Source of the DNA: Guillardia theta CCMP2712
Lineage: Eukaryota; Cryptophyceae; Pyrenomonadales; Geminigeraceae
Length of the DNA stretch: 64,000 nt
Direction of reading: 5' to 3'
Assembly (NCBI RefSeq): GCF_000315625.1
Contig: NW_005434635.1
Coordinates: 242,082-306,081, forward strand
Shown piece by piece: positions 62,655 to 64,000 of this stretch. Below the pieces are notes generated by a model. That model saw only the letters and a list, made by a program, of their open reading frames with translations, was not told the origin of the DNA and searched no databases. Position numbers and translations under genes: made by a program. Position 1 is the stretch's first letter. Every line of letters starts with the position of its first letter.

Positions 62655-64000
62655 ATGAACGTCGCCAAGTGCTCGTCCTGCAAGCAAACCACCCTGTGTC
62701 TCGAGGAGGGCGGGGTACTTACATGCCTGGATTGCAAGCCCACACGAAAGAAGGCTAAGGGCTCAAAGGGGGGAGAGGTTCTGACCTCCACGACCCAGGC
62801 AGACAAGAGCATCATGAGGGACGCCATGAAGGCCTTCGAGAACGATCTGACATGTCCTATCTGTCTCGACCTGGTCGCCCGCCCCGTCACCCTGACCGAG
62901 TGTGGGCACACGTTCTGCTTTCTATGCATCCGGACGAACATATCAACGGTGCAGCAGCAGCACCTGGTGCCTTCCTGCCCCAACTGCAGGAAGAACATCA
63001 CGACGGCCCCATCAGCCCCGAACCTCATGATCGAGAAGTGTGTCAAGACGTTGATAGGGTCGAAACCTCAGTCAGAGCAGGCCGAGCTGATGAACAAACT
63101 CAACGAGGCAGCGCAGCGCGCTGACAGAATCATGAGGCAGGAAGACGATCTGTGGAGTTGTTTCAAGATGCAGCAAGAGCCTCTGTTTGATGACGGCGAT
63201 GATGTGTACAGATGTAGAGTCTGCATGTGGGAGATCGACGAGGATTTCACATGCACCAATCCTGCATGCAGGAGGAGGTGGAGCTCAACTCACGACATGA
63301 GAGGGAGGCAGGTGGTCATTGACGACGAGGATGATATAGAGGAGGAAGAGGAGGAGGAAGAAGACGCAGACGAGCTGGACTCGGAAGACTCTCTGCATGA
63401 CTTCATAGACGACGCCGAACAGGTTGTGGACTATCCCTTGTCCCAAGACGACGACGATCGCCACGGATCCTCTCGCAGGAGGAGTCGGGCGCAGCCGAGG
63501 AGCATGGAAGTGTCGTATGACGCAAGCAGAGAGGAGCCCGAAACGAGGTCGAGGAGACGACGGAGCAGCCGACGTGCGGAGCAAGGATCATCCTCGAGGC
63601 ACTCCAGGCATCAGAGCCTGTCGGACTCGGAGGAGGGTGATGGCTCTGATAGGAGGAGGAGGCGACGACGAGTCAGCCGCGATGAAGAAGATTCGTCCTC
63701 AGAGAAAGAGAGCAGATCCGATAGGAGAAAGAGGAGGAAGCGGGACAGTGGAGATGAAGGACAGGGATCGTCGTCGAGGCGCACTGTGATACATTTGTCG
63801 TCCGATGAAGAGGACGACGTCCAGATCGTGTCGAGCAGTCGGAGCCGGGAGCAAGGCAGGGCATGGAGGAAGTTCCCAATATCTAGCAGTGAGAGTGACG
63901 AGGACGGGAACGAGGAGGAGGAGGAGGAGGAGGAGGAGGAGGAGGAGGAGGAGGAGGAGGAGGAGGAGGAGGAGGAGGAGGGACGGAGAGAGGAGCTTGT
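62655..64000 (+). CDS. RING-finger E3 ligase-like protein, 3' end outside window
   Basis: Open from ATG to the right edge without an intron (448 codons seen, no stop). An N-terminal CxxC...CxxC pair (KCSSCKQTT, TCLDCK) is followed by a canonical C3HC4 RING: CPICLDLV, ECGHTFCFLCI, PSCPNCRK (about residues 75-120). A third cysteine cluster (YRCRVCMWE, TCTNPACRRRW; about residues 182-205) looks like another small zinc finger. The rest is disordered: an acidic block, then Arg/Ser-rich repeats and a poly-Glu run at the edge. The RING implies ubiquitin transfer; the RS/acidic tail suggests a nuclear protein. The GC-rich island sits just upstream. Confidence 0.88.
   Translation, partial: MNVAKCSSCKQTTLCLEEGGVLTCLDCKPTRKKAKGSKGGEVLTSTTQADKSIMRDAMKAFENDLTCPICLDLVARPVTLTECGHTFCFLCIRTNISTVQQQHLVPSCPNCRKNITTAPSAPNLMIEKCVKTLIGSKPQSEQAELMNKLNEAAQRADRIMRQEDDLWSCFKMQQEPLFDDGDDVYRCRVCMWEIDEDFTCTNPACRRRWSSTHDMRGRQVVIDDEDDIEEEEEEEEDADELDSEDSLHDFIDDAEQVVDYPLSQDDDDRHGSSRRRSRAQPRSMEVSYDASREEPETRSRRRRSSRRAEQGSSSRHSRHQSLSDSEEGDGSDRRRRRRRVSRDEEDSSSEKESRSDRRKRRKRDSGDEGQGSSSRRTVIHLSSDEEDDVQIVSSSRSREQGRAWRKFPISSSESDEDGNEEEEEEEEEEEEEEEEEEEEEEEGRREEL

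Noticed and set aside
62225-63046. A 273-codon minus-strand frame covering the island and the start of the RING gene
   Set aside because: It is antisense to a clear C3HC4 RING and has Pro/Arg/Ala-biased composition over the island.

Overview
The window is eukaryotic nuclear DNA. About two dozen protein genes sit on both strands, most of them cut by short spliceosomal introns (about 40-120 nt, GT-AG with a few GC-AG). There are no bacterial operons, and two 100-N assembly gaps are present (27432-27531 and 42262-42361). Three things point to a photosynthetic alga with a secondary plastid, and a cryptophyte such as Guillardia is my best guess (inference): proteins with signal peptide plus transit-like leaders, a thylakoid-lumen-type protein, and an RWP-RK regulator. 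No tRNA, rRNA, CRISPR array or intact transposon was seen.

Layout. 0.4-2.7 kb: two weak genes. 2.9-8.8 kb: a NUP35 nucleoporin gene and a glutamate carboxypeptidase II (M28) gene caught in a 2490-bp direct tandem duplication. Each gene keeps one intact copy and gains one broken copy. 8.9-13.6 kb: KTI12, a membrane fatty-acid desaturase, and ribosomal protein eL8 (L7a). 15.1-21.8 kb: an unrecognised coiled-coil/membrane protein, a small TIM chaperone, an alpha-carbonic anhydrase, and an unrecognised acidic-tailed protein. 22.5-25.0 kb: a plastid-type CobW/G3E GTPase with a His-rich metal loop. 25.6-32.6 kb: TYW1, the wybutosine radical SAM enzyme, preceded in the same reading frame by a complete FAD/NADPH reductase module. 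This is the most striking object in the window. 32.6-38.5 kb: a gene-poor stretch. 38.5-46.3 kb: an RWP-RK regulator, an RCC1-repeat/ZZ-finger protein and a SET methyltransferase. 46.6-55.1 kb: a long coiled-coil protein, a small orphan, ICMT, a lumenal protein and an orphan multi-exon gene. 56.2-59.1 kb: SEM1/DSS1 38 bp ahead of carnitine acetyltransferase, then an HMG/YABBY-like mini-protein whose start codon is split by an intron. 59.1-62.6 kb: gene-poor. 62.65 kb to the right edge: a RING protein that runs off the window.

Intergenic DNA is of three kinds. There are simple repeats, chiefly CTCCTG hexamers, TCCTG pentamers, GGAGGA tracts and an ATC tract. There are very GC-rich islands built from GGCCCGGGCC and GTGACGG/CGGTCAC words. 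And there are stretches rich in TACCCC/GGGGTA words. The genes do not form one pathway. They are a typical mix of tRNA modification (KTI12, TYW1), protein turnover (SEM1, RING), membrane and lipid chemistry (desaturase, ICMT), mitochondrial import, nuclear pore, and plastid or inorganic-carbon functions. Exon boundaries were deduced by eye from GT/GC-AG signals, phase compatibility and protein resemblance. No database search was run.
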